NCBI RefSeq assembly: GCF_003574835.2
Contig: NZ_CP063196.1
Location: forward strand, 1,426,001-1,490,000
Direction of reading: 5' to 3'
Source: Thermobifida halotolerans
Lineage (GTDB): Bacteria; Actinomycetota; Actinomycetes; Streptosporangiales; Streptosporangiaceae
DNA: 64,000 nucleotides
In this document: piece after piece, positions 27,188 through 36,086 of the stretch
Layout of the letters: each line of letters starts with the position of its first letter
How positions within the stretch are numbered: position 1 is the first letter of the stretch
The notes under the pieces: generated by a model
Seen by the model: the letters and a program-made list of their open reading frames with translations, nothing else
Told to the model about the DNA's origin: nothing
Databases searched by the model: none
Program-made: the position numbers and the translations under genes

Positions 27188-29962
27188 GTGACAACGACAG
27201 ACCACACCTCACCATCCCCACCCGCCCCCGGGGTCAGACGCGGCGTCCTCGCCCGCGCCCTGGCCTGCGTCGCGGCGGCGGCCACCGTGACCGCGCTCGG
27301 CGCGGTCAACGCCTCCTCCACCCCGGCCGCGGCCGACACCGGCTACACCTGGGGCAACGTCGAGATCGTCGGTGGCGGTTTCGTGCCCGGCCTCGTGTTC
27401 AACCAGAGCGAGCCGGACCTGATCTACGCGCGCACCGACATCGGCGGCGCCTACCGCTGGAACCCCGACACCGAACGGTGGATCCCGCTGCTGGACCACG
27501 TCGGCTGGGACGACTGGGGCCACAGCGGCGTCATCAGCATCGCCACCGACCCGGTCGACACCGACCGGGTGTACGCGGCCGTGGGCACCTACACCAACGA
27601 CTGGGACCCGGGCAACGGCGCGATCAAGCGCTCCGACGACCGCGGCGAGACCTGGCAGACCACCGAACTGCCGTTCAAGCTGGGCGGCAACATGCCCGGC
27701 CGCGGCATGGGGGAGCGGCTGGCCGTCGACCCCAACGACAACAGCGTGCTGTACTTCGGCGCGCCCAGCGGCCACGGCCTGTGGAGGAGCACCGACCACG
27801 GCGCGACCTGGAGCGAGGTCACCGACTTCCCCAACCCGGGCAACTACGTCGCCGACCCCTCCGACGTCGGCGGCTACTCCGGCGACAACCAGGGCGTGGT
27901 GTGGGTGACCTTCGACCCCACCAGCGCCTCCCCCGGCCAGGTCACCCAGGACATCTACGTCGGTGTGGCCGACAAGGACAACACCGTCTACCGCTCCACC
28001 GACGGCGGTCAGAGCTGGGAGCGCGTCCCCGGCCAGCCCACCGGCTTCCTGGCGCAGAAGGGCGTGCTCGACCACGACAACGGGCTGCTCTACATCGCCA
28101 CCAGCGACACCGGCGGCCCCTACGACGGCTCCGACGGTGAGGTGTGGCGCTACGACATCGCCGCCGACACCTGGACCGACATCACGCCCGTCGACCCCGA
28201 CGGCTTCGAGTACGGCTTCAGCGGCCTGACCATCGACCGGCAGAACCCCGACACGATCATGGTGGTCAGCCAGATGCTGTGGTGGCCCGACATCCAGATG
28301 TGGCGCTCCACCGACCGCGGCGAGACCTGGAGCCGCATCTGGGAGTTCGGCAGCTACCCCGAACGCGTCCTGCGCTACGACCACGACATCTCCGGGGCGC
28401 CGTGGCTGGACTTCAACAACGAGGACAACCCTCCCGAGGTCAGCCCCAAGCTCGGCTGGATGACGCAGGCGATGGAGATCGACCCGTTCGACTCCGACCG
28501 CATGATGTACGGCACCGGCGCCACCGTCTACGGCACCGACAACCTCACCGCGTGGGACTCCGGCGGCACCGTCGACATCGAGGTCCGCGCCCAGGGCATC
28601 GAGGAGACCGCCGTGCAGGACATGATCGCCCCGCCCGGCGACACCGAACTGGTCTCCGCGCTCGGTGACATCGGCGGTTTCGTGCACGAGGACATCGACG
28701 TCGTCCCCGACGCGATGTTCGACGCGCCCTTCCACGGCAACACCCGCAGCGTCGACTACGCCGAACTGGCCCCCGACACCATGGTCCGGGTCGGTGAGGC
28801 CGTCGACGGCGAGGTGGAGTCCCACATCGGCATCTCCACCAGCGGAGGGGCCAGTTGGTGGGCGGGCCAGGAGCCCGAGGGCGTCACCGGGGCGGGCACC
28901 GTGGCGGTCAACGCCGACGGCTCGCGCATCCTGTGGAGCCCCGACGGCACGGGCGTGCACTACTCCACCACGCTGGGCTCGTCGTGGACCGCGTCGACGG
29001 GCGTTCCCGCCGGGGCGCGCGTGGAGGCCGACCGGGTCGACCCCGACAGGTTCTACGCCTTCGCCGACGGCACGTTCTACACCAGCACCGACGGCGGTGC
29101 GACGTTCACCGAGTCCGCGGCCACGGGGCTGCCCACGCAGGGCAACGTCCGCTTCGCGGCGGTGCCCGGCCACGAGGGCGACGTCTGGCTGGCGGGCGGC
29201 GACACCGGCAGCACCTACGGCATGTGGCGCTCCACCGACTCCGGCGCCACGTTCACCCGCCTCAGCGACGTGGACGAGGGCGACGTGGTCGGCTTCGGCA
29301 AGGCGGCCCCGGGCGAGGACTACCCGGCGGTCTACACCTCGTCCAAGATCAACGGGGTGCGGGGCATCTTCCGCTCCGACGACGCCGGGCAGACCTGGAC
29401 GCGCATCAACGACGACCAGCACCAGTGGGCGTGGACGGGCGCGGCCATCACCGGCGACCCCGACGTCTACGGACGCGTCTACGTCGGCACCAATGGCCGC
29501 GGCGTCGTCGTCGGCGACCTGACCGAGCAGCCCACCGAGGAGCCGACCGAGGAGCCCACGGAGGAGCCGACGGAGGAGCCCACGGAGGAGCCGACCGAGG
29601 AGCCGACCGAGGAGCCCACGGAAGAGCCCACCGAGGGACCGGGCGACGCCTCCTGCGCGGTGTCCTACCAGGTGGTCGGCCAGTGGGGCAGCGGCTTCCA
29701 GGGCGAGGTCCGGATCACCAACACCGGCGACAGCGCGATCAGCGGCTGGGAGCTGAAGTGGACCTTCCCCGGCAACCAGCAGATCGCGCAGTCGTGGAAC
29801 GCCCAGATCACCCAGAGCGGCCCCGACATCGCCGCCCGCGACGCCGGATGGAACGGCACCATCGCCCCCGGGGAGACCGCGAGCTTCGGCTTCATCGGCT
29901 CCACCGCCCCGGGCACCGATCCGACCGAGTTCACCCTCAACGGCCAGGAGTGCTCCTCCTGA
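27188..29962 (+). CDS. Secreted GH74 xyloglucanase with CBM2
   Basis: An extracellular endo-xyloglucanase of 924 residues. The signal peptide is at 1-50, ending ASSTPAAAD. The GH74 tandem seven-bladed propellers span about 52-780, with catalytic Asp84 in ARTDIGGAYR and the second Asp near residue 434 in DPFDSDRMMY. The linker is a run of TEEP units. A cellulose-binding CBM2 follows, from CAVSYQVVGQWGSGF to LNGQECS with paired Cys and surface Trp. GTG follows AGGAG. Architecture matches the known T. fusca xyloglucanase. It would supply the oligosaccharides that GH31, GH42, GH95 and GH3 trim inside the cell. Confidence 0.95.
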   Translation: MTTTDHTSPSPPAPGVRRGVLARALACVAAAATVTALGAVNASSTPAAADTGYTWGNVEIVGGGFVPGLVFNQSEPDLIYARTDIGGAYRWNPDTERWIPLLDHVGWDDWGHSGVISIATDPVDTDRVYAAVGTYTNDWDPGNGAIKRSDDRGETWQTTELPFKLGGNMPGRGMGERLAVDPNDNSVLYFGAPSGHGLWRSTDHGATWSEVTDFPNPGNYVADPSDVGGYSGDNQGVVWVTFDPTSASPGQVTQDIYVGVADKDNTVYRSTDGGQSWERVPGQPTGFLAQKGVLDHDNGLLYIATSDTGGPYDGSDGEVWRYDIAADTWTDITPVDPDGFEYGFSGLTIDRQNPDTIMVVSQMLWWPDIQMWRSTDRGETWSRIWEFGSYPERVLRYDHDISGAPWLDFNNEDNPPEVSPKLGWMTQAMEIDPFDSDRMMYGTGATVYGTDNLTAWDSGGTVDIEVRAQGIEETAVQDMIAPPGDTELVSALGDIGGFVHEDIDVVPDAMFDAPFHGNTRSVDYAELAPDTMVRVGEAVDGEVESHIGISTSGGASWWAGQEPEGVTGAGTVAVNADGSRILWSPDGTGVHYSTTLGSSWTASTGVPAGARVEADRVDPDRFYAFADGTFYTSTDGGATFTESAATGLPTQGNVRFAAVPGHEGDVWLAGGDTGSTYGMWRSTDSGATFTRLSDVDEGDVVGFGKAAPGEDYPAVYTSSKINGVRGIFRSDDAGQTWTRINDDQHQWAWTGAAITGDPDVYGRVYVGTNGRGVVVGDLTEQPTEEPTEEPTEEPTEEPTEEPTEEPTEEPTEEPTEGPGDASCAVSYQVVGQWGSGFQGEVRITNTGDSAISGWELKWTFPGNQQIAQSWNAQITQSGPDIAARDAGWNGTIAPGETASFGFIGSTAPGTDPTEFTLNGQECSS
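29531..29638 (+). repeat. 12-bp tandem repeat encoding the (TEEP) linker
   Basis: About nine in-frame units that differ at synonymous sites (CCCACG, CCGACC, CCCACC). They encode the acidic TEEP spacer between the catalytic domain and CBM2. Confidence 0.85.
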
Positions 29963-30209
29963 CCTGAACCCCCGGTCCGCCCCTCCACCCCGCCCCGGGG
30001 CGGGCCGGGACCCCGTCGACTACCGAACCCCGGACGGCCCGCACCCCCAAGACCGGTGCGGGCCGCCCGCACGTCCGGGAAGGACAGGGGCGAGGAGCAC
30101 TCCCGAGGAGCCCCGCGGCCTCGGGGAGAGGGGACCGTGCGGCCCCAGCCCGAGAGGGTCGTGCAAGCCCAGCCCGTGGGGCCGGGAAGCGTTGCGGGAC
30201 ACGCCCGGA
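29963..30209. other. Intergenic region after the xyloglucanase gene
   Basis: Very GC-rich with several short inverted repeats. No gene, tRNA or clear terminator with a U tract is visible. Confidence 0.4.
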
Positions 30210-30780
30210 CGAGGGGCCGGGCCCTCTCCCTGCCGGTGCGCCCCCGCGACGTCGCACGCGTGGTCGGCATCCCCTACGGCGACGCCGGGAGGCGCCACCT
30301 GCTCGGCGTCTACCGGCACCGCCGCCGTCCCCCGGCCGCCCCACGCTGGTGTACCTGCATGGCGGCGGATACGTCGGCGGACGCAGGGACCGAGAGGCGC
30401 TTGCCGCACCGGCTCGCCGCGCGGGGCGGGCGTGCGTCAGCGCCGACTACCGGCTGCGTCCCGAGGCCGGTTTCGCCGAGCACCTGGCCGACGCCAAGAA
30501 GGGAGTGGCCTGGAAGCGCGAGCACGGCGCCGCCCACGGCGCGGATCCGCGCCGACGCGCCGCCGCTCCTCGTGGTCCACGGCGACCACGGCACGGTGGT
30601 GCCGGCGGCGGGCGCCCGCCGCTTCGCCGCGGCGCTGCGGAAGGTCTCGGCCGACCCGGTGGTCTACGCGGAGCTGCCCGGTGCGCAGCGCTCCTTCGGC
30701 GCCATGCGCTCGCTCCGCTTCGACGCGGCCGTGGACGCCGCCGAGATGCTCGCCGCCCGGGTGGTCCGGTCGCGCGGTAA
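30210..30780 (+). pseudogene. Remnant of an alpha/beta-hydrolase (HSL-type esterase)
   Basis: Pieces of one esterase in two frames. Frame A begins about 30237 (VRPRDVARVVGIPYGDAG). Near 30340 the reading shifts to frame B, which has the oxyanion motif YLHGGGYVGGRRD, SADYRLRPE and ADAKKGVAWKREHG. Near 30540 it shifts back to frame A with PPLLVVHGDHGTVVP. The nucleophile elbow (GDSAGG in this family) and a large middle part are missing, so the gene is dead. It is flanked by an interrupted ABC-F gene, so this stretch looks like a decaying segment. Confidence 0.7.
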
Positions 30781-30907
30781 ATGCTTTGCCGGTCCTCCGC
30801 CGCCCTGCTAGCTTCAGGGTGCGATGAAGAACTGAGACCCGTTGTGACCCCGTGGCGCCGCGAGCGTGGCCCGGCGCCCGACCCGTGTGCGAGGGTTCTC
30901 AGCTTCC

Positions 30908-32590
30908 ATGACTTCTTCCTCTTCTTCCTCGCGTCGTCCCGCGCTTGTCGCCGACTCCGTCACCAGGTCCCACGGCGCCCTGACCGTTCTGGACGGCGTG
31001 TCGTTCACCGTGTCGGCGGGGCAGCGGACGGGTGTCGTCGGCCGCAACGGCGCCGGAAAGACCACTCTGCTGCGCGTCCTCGCCGGACTGGAGCGGCCCG
31101 ACAGCGGCGCGGTACGTCTCAGTCCGGCCGAGGCGACCGTGGCCTACCTGCCGCAGGAGCCCGACAACCGGCCGGGTGAGACGCTGGAGCGCTACCTGGC
31201 CCGGCGCAGCGGCATCACCGAGGCGGAGGCGCAGTTGTAGCGCGCCGCCGAGGAGCTCACCCGCGACGCGCGGGCCGAGGCCGCCTACCAGCGGGCACTG
31301 GACCGGCTGGTGGCGTTGGGCGCGGGCGACTTCGAGGCGCGCCTCGCCCGCGCGGTCGAGGAGGTCGGCCTGGGACTGGGCGCGCTGGGCGTCCCCATGG
31401 AGGTGATGAGCGGCGGCGAGCTGGCGCGGGCGCGCCTGGCCGCCGTGACGCTGTCGCGCCACGACTTCCTGCTGCTCGACGAGCCCACCAACGACCTGGA
31501 CTTCGCCGCCCAGGACCGGCTGGACGAGTTCGTCGCCGAGACCCCGGCCGGCCTGGTGGTGGTCTCCCACGACCGCGCCTTCCTGGAGCGCACGGTCACC
31601 GACGTGGTGGAGGTGGACCACCTCAGCCACCGCGCCGCGGTCTACCCGGGAAGCTGGGACGACTACCTGGAGGCGCGGCGGCGCGCACGGGAGCGCCAGT
31701 ACGAGCGGCACGAGCGCTACGTCGCCGAACGCGACCGCCTCACCCGGATGGTGCGCCGCAGCCAGGAGTGGGCGCGCAAGGGCGCGGCACGGGCCAAGAC
31801 CCGGGCCAGTGACGGCGACAAGTTCATCCGCGCCGCCAACCGCGAGAGCGCCCAGAACCTGGCGCACGGCGTAAAAGCCCTGGAGAAGCGCCTGAACCGG
31901 CTGGAACGGGTCGACCAGCCCGCCGAGGGGTGGCAGTTGCGCTACGCCATCGCCGCCGCGCCGCGCGGCGGCGACCTCGTCGCCCGGATGCGCGGGGTGC
32001 GCGTTCGCCGCGGCGACCTGCGTCTGGGACCGGTGGACGCGGACATCGTCTGGGGAGACCGGGTCGCGCTGCTGGGCCCCAACGGCAGCGGCAAGACCAC
32101 GCTGCTGTCGCTGCTGCTGGGCGCCGCCGACCCCGAGGAGGGCGAGGTCATCCTCGGCGCGGGCACGGTGCTCGGCACCCTCGACCAGGCGCGGGCGCTG
32201 TTCCGGGACGCGCCCACCCTGCTGGAGGGGTTCGAGAGGGCCGCCGGGATGGCCCCGCAGGAGGCGCGCACCCTGCTCGCCAAGTTCGATCTGACCGCCC
32301 ACGACCTGGACCGGCCCGCCCGCAGCCTCTCCCCGGGCGAGCACACCCGCGCCGGACTCGCGCTGCTCATGGCCCGCGGCGTCAACACCCTGGTGCTGGA
32401 CGAGCCCACCAACCACCTCGACCTCGCCGCCATCGAGCAGTTGCACCAGGCGCTGGACGCCTTCGGCGGCACCCTGGTCGTGGTCACCCACGACCGCGCC
32501 CTGCTGGAGGGCATCCGCCTCACCCGCCGTCTGCGGCTGGAGACCGAACACCGCGCCGACCACCGGGTGTCGCGGCTGGTCGATGGGTGA
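30908..32590 (+). pseudogene. ABC-F family ATPase interrupted by an in-frame amber codon
   Basis: A ribosome-associated ABC-F protein with two nucleotide-binding domains and no membrane part. NBD1 has [14 protein letters not shown] and, after the break, MSGGELARARLA and LLLDEPTNDLDF. NBD2 has GPNGSGKTTLLSLL, LSPGEHTRAG and VLDEPTNHLDL. The linker between them (about 250-320) is Arg/Glu-rich. TAG at 31238-31240 (codon 111) splits the frame after EAEAQL; the following codons RAAEELTRDARAEA restore perfect family sequence. Most such genes give ribosome-protection antibiotic resistance. It may be dead, read through, or a sequencing artefact. A Met-Lys-Asn-stop mini-ORF sits upstream near 30824. 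Confidence 0.8.
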
Positions 32591-32821
32591 GGGGCGGCCC
32601 CGGGACGCACCGCCGCTGCGGTGGCCGCTCCGCGCACCGTGGACGGGGGCCACGGCGCCGCGCTCCCGCTCGCTCGTCCAGCCGCCCGGTTCCGCCGGTG
32701 TCCACCGGTCGGCCGCTGTCCGCAGGACAGGTCACATCCGAATCGGGCCGGTTCGTGGCGGGGCCGTGACCGGATTCTGCCAGACTCGGGCACCGACCCC
32801 CTGATCTGGAGTTGGTGCGCG

Positions 32822-34129
32822 ATGCCCGAGGAGTTGACCGGTGTGCCGTGGTGGGTGATCGCCGCGGCCGCGCTGGTGGTGGTGGCGCTGGCGGTGTGGA
32901 GTCTGCGGACCCTGTTGCGGCGTCGCCCGGTGCGGGAAGGGAGACTGCACGGCGGCTACCTGGTGGCCACCGCCGCCATCGCCGCGTGCGCGCTGGCGCT
33001 GATCACCGTGGCGTTCACCATGAGTTATGCCGCGCTGTACGAGGCCGCGAGCTGGCTGGAGCACACCCAGTTGACCGCCATCAACGGCGGCGACCTGCGC
33101 TTCCTGTTCCCCGTCGGCATCGACGCGGTCATCGTCTACTTCCTGGCCATGGACCTGCTCATGGAGTGGCAGGGACGGCGCCATCCGCTCAACCGGTGGT
33201 CGGCCTACGGCTTGTCCGCCATCACCGTGATCCTCAACGTCGCCCAGACCGACGGCAGCCTCGCCTCCTCGCTCGGGCACGCCGGACCACCGGTGGTGAT
33301 CATCCTCATCGCCGAGGGCGTGGCCGCCTGGGTGCGCCACCTCGCCGGCCTGGCCCACGGCCACGCTCCTGACCGCATCCCGGTGGGCCGGTGGATCGCC
33401 CACCCGGTCTCCACGCTGAAGGTGGCCCGCCTCATGCTCGGCTGGGGCATCACCTCCTATCCCGACGCGCTGGAGCGCGAGCAGCAGCGCCAGCTCGCCT
33501 ACGCCATGCTGCGCCACCACTACGGGCGCGCCTGGCGGCGGGCCACCCCCCGCCACCTCAAGTGGATGCTCGACAACGGCCACCAGCTCGACACCGCCTT
33601 CGCGCTCACCCGCGCCCTCACCGGTGCCAGCGTGGCCATGACCGCCGACGAGGTCCACCGCATCGGCGGCCACCCGGCCGCCGATGCGGTGACCGAGGTC
33701 CGGGCCGCCCCCACCGGCCGCCCCGCGCTGGCCGACGGAGGCGACACCGGCCCGGCGACGGCAGAGGCGGAGGTGGCAGCGGCGGTCGCGGTGGCCGAGA
33801 AGAACGACGCGGCCGGACCGCCCGGCCCGGACGCGACCGCCCCCGCGGTGGCCGCGCCCGAGACCGACCCCGTACCGGAGGCCACCGGCCGCCCCCTCCC
33901 GGAGGAGCGTCCCGCCGCGGCCGCGGAGTCGGAGCCGCCGCCGCGCCGCGGCCCCAGCCGCAGCCGCCAGTTGAGCGTGGCCGAGAAGCGCCAGCGGGTG
34001 CGGCACCTGCTGGCCACCGTCCCCGACATCACCGACGAGGAGATCGCCGGTGCGATCGGGGTGGCGCCCAGCACCGCCCGCCGCTACCGCAACGACCTCA
34101 GCCCCGTCCGCGGCCGCGGACGCCGCTGA
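32822..34129 (+). CDS. DUF2637 membrane protein with C-terminal HTH
   Basis: A 435-residue protein. One helix lies at about 10-30, and DUF2637 spans about 40-190 with four hydrophobic helices (VGIDAVIVYFLAMDLLMEW is typical). An Ala/Pro-rich linker runs 290-385. The tail RQLSVAEKRQRVRHLL...ITDEEIAGAIGVAPSTARRYR is a helix-turn-helix. DUF2637 proteins are often carried by actinobacterial integrative elements near Spd and Rep genes, but no integrase, rep or att site is seen here. Function unknown. Confidence 0.75.
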   Translation: MPEELTGVPWWVIAAAALVVVALAVWSLRTLLRRRPVREGRLHGGYLVATAAIAACALALITVAFTMSYAALYEAASWLEHTQLTAINGGDLRFLFPVGIDAVIVYFLAMDLLMEWQGRRHPLNRWSAYGLSAITVILNVAQTDGSLASSLGHAGPPVVIILIAEGVAAWVRHLAGLAHGHAPDRIPVGRWIAHPVSTLKVARLMLGWGITSYPDALEREQQRQLAYAMLRHHYGRAWRRATPRHLKWMLDNGHQLDTAFALTRALTGASVAMTADEVHRIGGHPAADAVTEVRAAPTGRPALADGGDTGPATAEAEVAAAVAVAEKNDAAGPPGPDATAPAVAAPETDPVPEATGRPLPEERPAAAAESEPPPRRGPSRSRQLSVAEKRQRVRHLLATVPDITDEEIAGAIGVAPSTARRYRNDLSPVRGRGRR

Positions 34130-34140
34130 GCCCCCGGCCC

Positions 34141-35052
34141 TCAGCCCTTCACCGCACCGATGATCACTCCCTTGGTGAAGTGGCGCTGCACGAACGGGTA
34201 CAGGGCCAGCACCGGCACCAGCGCGATCACCACGATCGCCATCTGCAGGGCCAGACTCGGCGGCAGGGTGCTGGCCGACTGGGAGGCGTCGGCCAGCGCG
34301 CCGACGCTGATGTTCTGCCCCTGCTGCACGTACTGGCGCAGCACCAGTTGCAGCGGCCACTTGGCGTTGTCGTTGATGTAGAGGATCGCGTTGAAGAAGG
34401 CGTTCCAGTAGCCGACCGCGTAGAACAGCCCCACCACCGCGACCACGCCCCGGGACATGGGCAGCACCAGCCGGGTGAGGATCACCCAGTCGCTGGCGCC
34501 GTCCACCCGGGCGCTGTCGGAGATCTCGCCGGGGATGTTCATGAAGAACGCGCGCATCACCACCAGGTTGAACGCGTTGATCGCGGTGGGCAGGACCAGC
34601 GCCCAGTAGCTGTCGATCAGCCCCAGCGAGCTGACCATCAGGTAGCTGGGGATCATGCCGGGACCGAACAGGAAGGTCATCAGCACCAGGAACAGCAGGG
34701 GCCGGTGCAGCAGCGATCCCGGCCGCGACAGCCCGTAGGCGGCCAGGGTGGTGGCGGTCAGGCTGATCGCGGTGCCCGTCGCGGTGACGCCCACGCTCAC
34801 CGCGACGGCGCGGGTGACCACGCCGCCCGCGAACAGTTCGGAGTAGGCGGCCAGGGAGAACCCTCGGGGGACCACCACCAGGCCGCCCGCGTCGTTGATC
34901 GCCGAGGCGGGGGAGACGCTGGTCAGCACCACCACGTAGATCGGGAACAGCACCGCCAGCGCGATCGCGGCCAGCACCGCCGCCTTGGCGGCGCGCTCGG
35001 GCGGGGAGGGGGTCTCGGCCCAGACCGGGCGCTGCCGTGTCAGTGTCGTCAT
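34141..35052 (-). CDS. ABC sugar importer 2, permease (LplC/YtcP-like)
   Basis: A CUT1 permease of 303 residues with six helices. The long loop and the signature NIPGEISDSARVDGASDWVILTRLVLP (EAA loop) are typical of LplC-type carriers. ATG at 35052 overlaps the stop of the neighbouring permease by four bases, so it is the last gene of a three-gene leftward operon. Confidence 0.9.
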   Translation of the reverse strand: MTTLTRQRPVWAETPSPPERAAKAAVLAAIALAVLFPIYVVVLTSVSPASAINDAGGLVVVPRGFSLAAYSELFAGGVVTRAVAVSVGVTATGTAISLTATTLAAYGLSRPGSLLHRPLLFLVLMTFLFGPGMIPSYLMVSSLGLIDSYWALVLPTAINAFNLVVMRAFFMNIPGEISDSARVDGASDWVILTRLVLPMSRGVVAVVGLFYAVGYWNAFFNAILYINDNAKWPLQLVLRQYVQQGQNISVGALADASQSASTLPPSLALQMAIVVIALVPVLALYPFVQRHFTKGVIIGAVKG

Positions 35053-36086
35053 GATGTCCGCCGGTAGATTCCGTTCTCGCCCATCAGGTGGGCGACCTTG
35101 TTGGCCACCAGGATCAGCACCAGGCCGACCACGCCCTTGACCAGGCCCGCCGCCGCGCCGTAGCTCCACTCGCCCACCGCGAGGGTCTGCCAGTAGATGA
35201 AGGTGTCCAGCACCTCGGCGGCCTCCTGGCCCACGGCGTCGCGCTGCAGGAAGAACTGCTCGAAGCCCACGTTGAGGGCGTCGCCCAGGCGCAGGATCAG
35301 CAGCAGGACGATGACCGGGCGCAGTCCCGGCAGGGTGATGTGCCACATCCGGCGCCACCGGCTCGCCCCGTCCACGGCCGCGGCCTCGTACAGGTTCTGG
35401 TTGACCGCGGCCAGCGCGGCGAGGAAGACGATCATCCCCCAGCCCGCGTCCTTCCACACCACCTCGGCGGTGACCAGCAGCAGGAAGGTGTCGGGGTTGG
35501 TCATGATGTCCAACCCGTCGTAGCCGTGCTGGCGCAACATCTGCGAGATGAGTCCCGCGCCGCCGATGATCTGCTGGAACAGGGTGATGACCAGCACCCA
35601 GGAGAAGAAGTGCGGCATGTAGACCACGGTCTGCAGGAACATGCGGATCCGCGGGGAGAGCACGCTGTCCAGCAGGATCGCCAGCGCGATGGGGACGGGG
35701 AAGTAGAACACCAGCTGGAACGCGGTGATGGTGAGCGTGTTGAGGGTGGCGTCCCAGAAGGCGGGGTCGGTCAGCAGCCAGTAGAAGTTGTCGAAGCCGA
35801 CGAACGGGCTCTCCCAGATCCCCCGGTAGGGGGAGTAGTCCTGGAAGGCGATGACGTTGCCCAGGGTCGGGATGTAGTGGAAGACCGTGAGCAGGCCCAG
35901 CGCGGGCACGGTCATCAGCAGCAGTTGCCAGTCCTGGCGCAGGCGGGCGCGCAGCGGCTTCTTCCGCGGTCCGGTCTCCCGGCCGTCCCGGCGGGTGCGC
36001 GCGGGGGAGCGGGGTCCCGCCTCCCCGGGGGAGGGGGTCTCCAGCGCGCGGCCGTCGGGACGGGGCCGGGACCTGCGGTCAAGCAC
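35049..36086 (-). CDS. ABC sugar importer 2, permease (LplB/YteP-like)
   Basis: A CUT1 permease of 345 residues with a 55-residue basic cytoplasmic N-terminus (RRSRPRPDGRALETP...), then six helices and the EAA loop YEAAAVDGASRWRRMWHITLP. GTG at 36086 overlaps the stop of the solute-binding protein by eight bases, a sign of translational coupling. Confidence 0.9.
   Translation of the reverse strand: MLDRRSRPRPDGRALETPSPGEAGPRSPARTRRDGRETGPRKKPLRARLRQDWQLLLMTVPALGLLTVFHYIPTLGNVIAFQDYSPYRGIWESPFVGFDNFYWLLTDPAFWDATLNTLTITAFQLVFYFPVPIALAILLDSVLSPRIRMFLQTVVYMPHFFSWVLVITLFQQIIGGAGLISQMLRQHGYDGLDIMTNPDTFLLLVTAEVVWKDAGWGMIVFLAALAAVNQNLYEAAAVDGASRWRRMWHITLPGLRPVIVLLLILRLGDALNVGFEQFFLQRDAVGQEAAEVLDTFIYWQTLAVGEWSYGAAAGLVKGVVGLVLILVANKVAHLMGENGIYRRTS

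Noticed and set aside
32822-34129. DUF2637 protein as part of an integrative element.
   Set aside because: No integrase, replication gene, att repeat or tRNA flank is present in the window, so a mobile element is not supported.
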